The notes under the pieces were generated by a model. It ran no database searches. It was given only the letters and a program-made list of their open reading frames with translations, and had not been told where the DNA came from. The position numbers were made by a program, and so were the translations under genes. Source: Phallusia mammillata (lineage: Eukaryota; Chordata; Ascidiacea; Phlebobranchia; Ascidiidae). Taken from it: 64,000 nucleotides of DNA. Shown here one piece after another: positions 62,490 to 64,000 of this stretch. The stretch lies in assembly GCA_003260075.1 (NCBI GenBank), contig QLIY01000424.1, positions 62,001-126,000 on the forward strand, written 5' to 3'. Within the stretch, counting starts at the first letter, position 1. Each line of letters begins with the position of its first letter.

Positions 62490-62499
62490 CCCCCCCCCC
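62490..62499 (+). other. C-filled gap
   Basis: It ends the short duplicate contig 62407-62489, whose second copy lies at 62676-62759. Confidence 0.8.
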
Positions 62500-63311
62500 A
62501 CTACTTAGCGGTCACCCAAACCAAACCTTAAAAAAAACCTGGACACATGAATCACCTCGAAGCGTGAAATCAGGCAAGTTTCTCAATGTCACGTTCTTGT
62601 GGAAGTAAAGTGCATTGCCTTGTATTCAAGAAAGGAAGCAATAGCTTTTGCCTTGAGATTAATATCATGGTTTGAGATTCTTAACCTGTGAGGCACACAA
62701 TATTCGGGTATTTTATTCGAAATAACGGACCTATTGTAGCGCTGTGCATAGCAAAGCTAGCGTAGCGTTTATAAACATACAGTATTACATAATTTCTATG
62801 TCAATAATATACCACGTGGCCGTATGTGATCACACCCTAGGAGGAAGAAAGCGGTCAAAACCAGTTTGAAACTGAAATATTCAGGCGAAACCCGCCCGAA
62901 ACAGACTTGAGGCGTCGAACCTCTTTAGACTTGACCTAAGACGCTAATAGGACTAGTTACTGGTTACCAACCCTGCCTAAAACCATACAGATTGTTTATT
63001 GTTTCAAAATTTCCTCAAACTTTTGCTCCCTAATCGTTTTTTTTTTCGCGCCACATCGACAATTTACACGCATGAATAGGCACAACCAATCAGTGATCTT
63101 CGGCTTTCTAGCGTGCCAAAGTAATTCCCAGCAAAGTCATTTGGTTCGTGGTTTCGTGGCGTGCGGAGGTGGAAAGATCTAGAAGGTAAATCCAAGTTTT
63201 ATTCTTGTTAACTTTACAAAAGTAGCAATTGTTGTAACAATATTGCAAAGCATGCGGATATTTAAATCTAAATGTACACATTTTATCCGCAACCTAATTC
63301 ACTGTATAGAC

Positions 63312-63670
63312 CAGTGGTTCCCAACCAGGGCCCTTGGCCCCCCAAGGGGGCCACGAGCTGTGGTCCGGGGGGCCACGGGCGTAGATTCACCAGAAACACC
63401 CACTAAAAACCATTTTCTTTTTAACATCATTCCCCAATTTAATCGACTATTTCACATACTATTTGTCTATAGTGAGGTTTTTTACAAATACAGATTCTTA
63501 TTTACGCTACTGAACCTGTTTAAAGCCGAAATTAGTACCAAATTTCAACACGAGATTTCCATTTACATTTTTAGGGGGGCCACAGGTCCTGTAGGGTTAC
63601 TTGAGGGGGGCCATGAAGCCCAAAAGTTACTTTTAGGGGGCCACGGTCCACGAAAGGTTGGGAACCACTG
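63312..63670. mobile_element. Complete non-autonomous hAT element (359 bp)
   Basis: It begins CAGTGGTTCCCAACC and ends with the inverse GGTTGGGAACCACTG. Both ends carry runs of GGGGCCACG, and both are flanked by the same 8 bases, GTATAGAC (63304-63311 and 63671-63678). Terminal inverted repeats with an 8-base target duplication are diagnostic of hAT transposons. There is no transposase, although the element is spanned by a spurious open frame. Confidence 0.9.
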
Positions 63671-63989
63671 GTATAGACTGTTCGCGTTGCCTGTTTGAAC
63701 TGTTAATCGGTTAATTAGCAGCAAAGTCTTTATCTGCAAAGTGTAGCTTTGTTATGTTTAAGTTACAAAGCTAACTCAACAAGCAACTATAAACGCCAAA
63801 AAATACACTTCACTATACTGGGCAGCGCAACGCGCTTTAGGCATTGTGACGTCACAAACCCGGGTGCGCTTTATGAAATCGGCGCCGTTTTGTCAAATCT
63901 GCAAGGCGTGTTTATGCTTAAAGGGTTGGGGATTAATTGTTTTCTACATTTGGTGCATACACTGTGCTTAACGGTTACTTTTGTTGCAG

Positions 63990-64000
63990 AAACAAAAGAC
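63990..64000 (+). other. Possible exon start at the window edge
   Basis: TTTTGTTGCAG ending at 63989 is a good acceptor, and what follows could be the first bases of an exon that continues outside the window. Too little sequence remains to judge. Confidence 0.25.

Larger units (their letters stand above)
58532..63303. other. Intergenic sequence after RGM
   Basis: No gene is supported. It is AT-rich sequence with six C-filled short or long gaps and their duplicates, a diverged tandem duplication at 61846-62141, and a Penelope-like relic at 60320-60360. Confidence 0.55.

Noticed and set aside
63243-63698. 151-codon open frame
   Set aside because: It runs straight through the hAT element and its inverted ends, so it is not a gene.
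1-64000. CRISPR array, prokaryotic operon or phage-type system
   Set aside because: There are no regularly spaced repeats, no tightly packed long frames and no ribosome binding sites. The sequence is clearly from a spliced eukaryotic genome.

Overview
This is nuclear DNA from an animal with spliced genes, most likely an ascidian tunicate of the Ciona type. The evidence is AT-rich sequence, GT-AG introns, a single repulsive guidance molecule (RGM) gene, haplotype-like duplicated segments a few percent apart, and an exact 16-base match to what I recall as the Ciona trans-spliced leader. The organism assignment is an inference.

Layout. Positions 185-5254 carry the 3' part of a plus-strand gene that I do not recognise. 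It has eight phase-consistent exons, including one exon present twice (185-312 and 1409-1536), and ends near an AATAAA. From about 5.4 to 42.6 kb there is no gene I can defend. This 37 kb holds small transposon relics, many TGACGTCA palindromes and CACGTG boxes, and one isolated exon-like segment at 29414-29522. From 42747 to 57814 lies a plus-strand RGM-family gene with a signal-peptide exon, an N-terminal RGM-domain exon cut by a gap, an exon carrying the GDPH autocleavage motif, and a long last exon with the C-terminal RGM domain, a basic patch and a hydrophobic segment. From 57.8 to 64 kb there are 3' flanking sequence, repeats, a complete small hAT element with an 8-base target duplication, and a possible splice acceptor at the right edge.

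The strongest non-biological signal is 29 pure C runs, all on this strand. Most are 10-13 long; five are 44-87 long. No G run of comparable length exists. Nearly all short runs are flanked by two near-identical copies of 80-250 bp. I read them as assembly gaps filled with C, joining overlapping contigs of two divergent haplotypes. They create false duplications, including inside RGM coding sequence, and they produce long spurious Pro or Gly open frames. The two genes show no sign of acting together.
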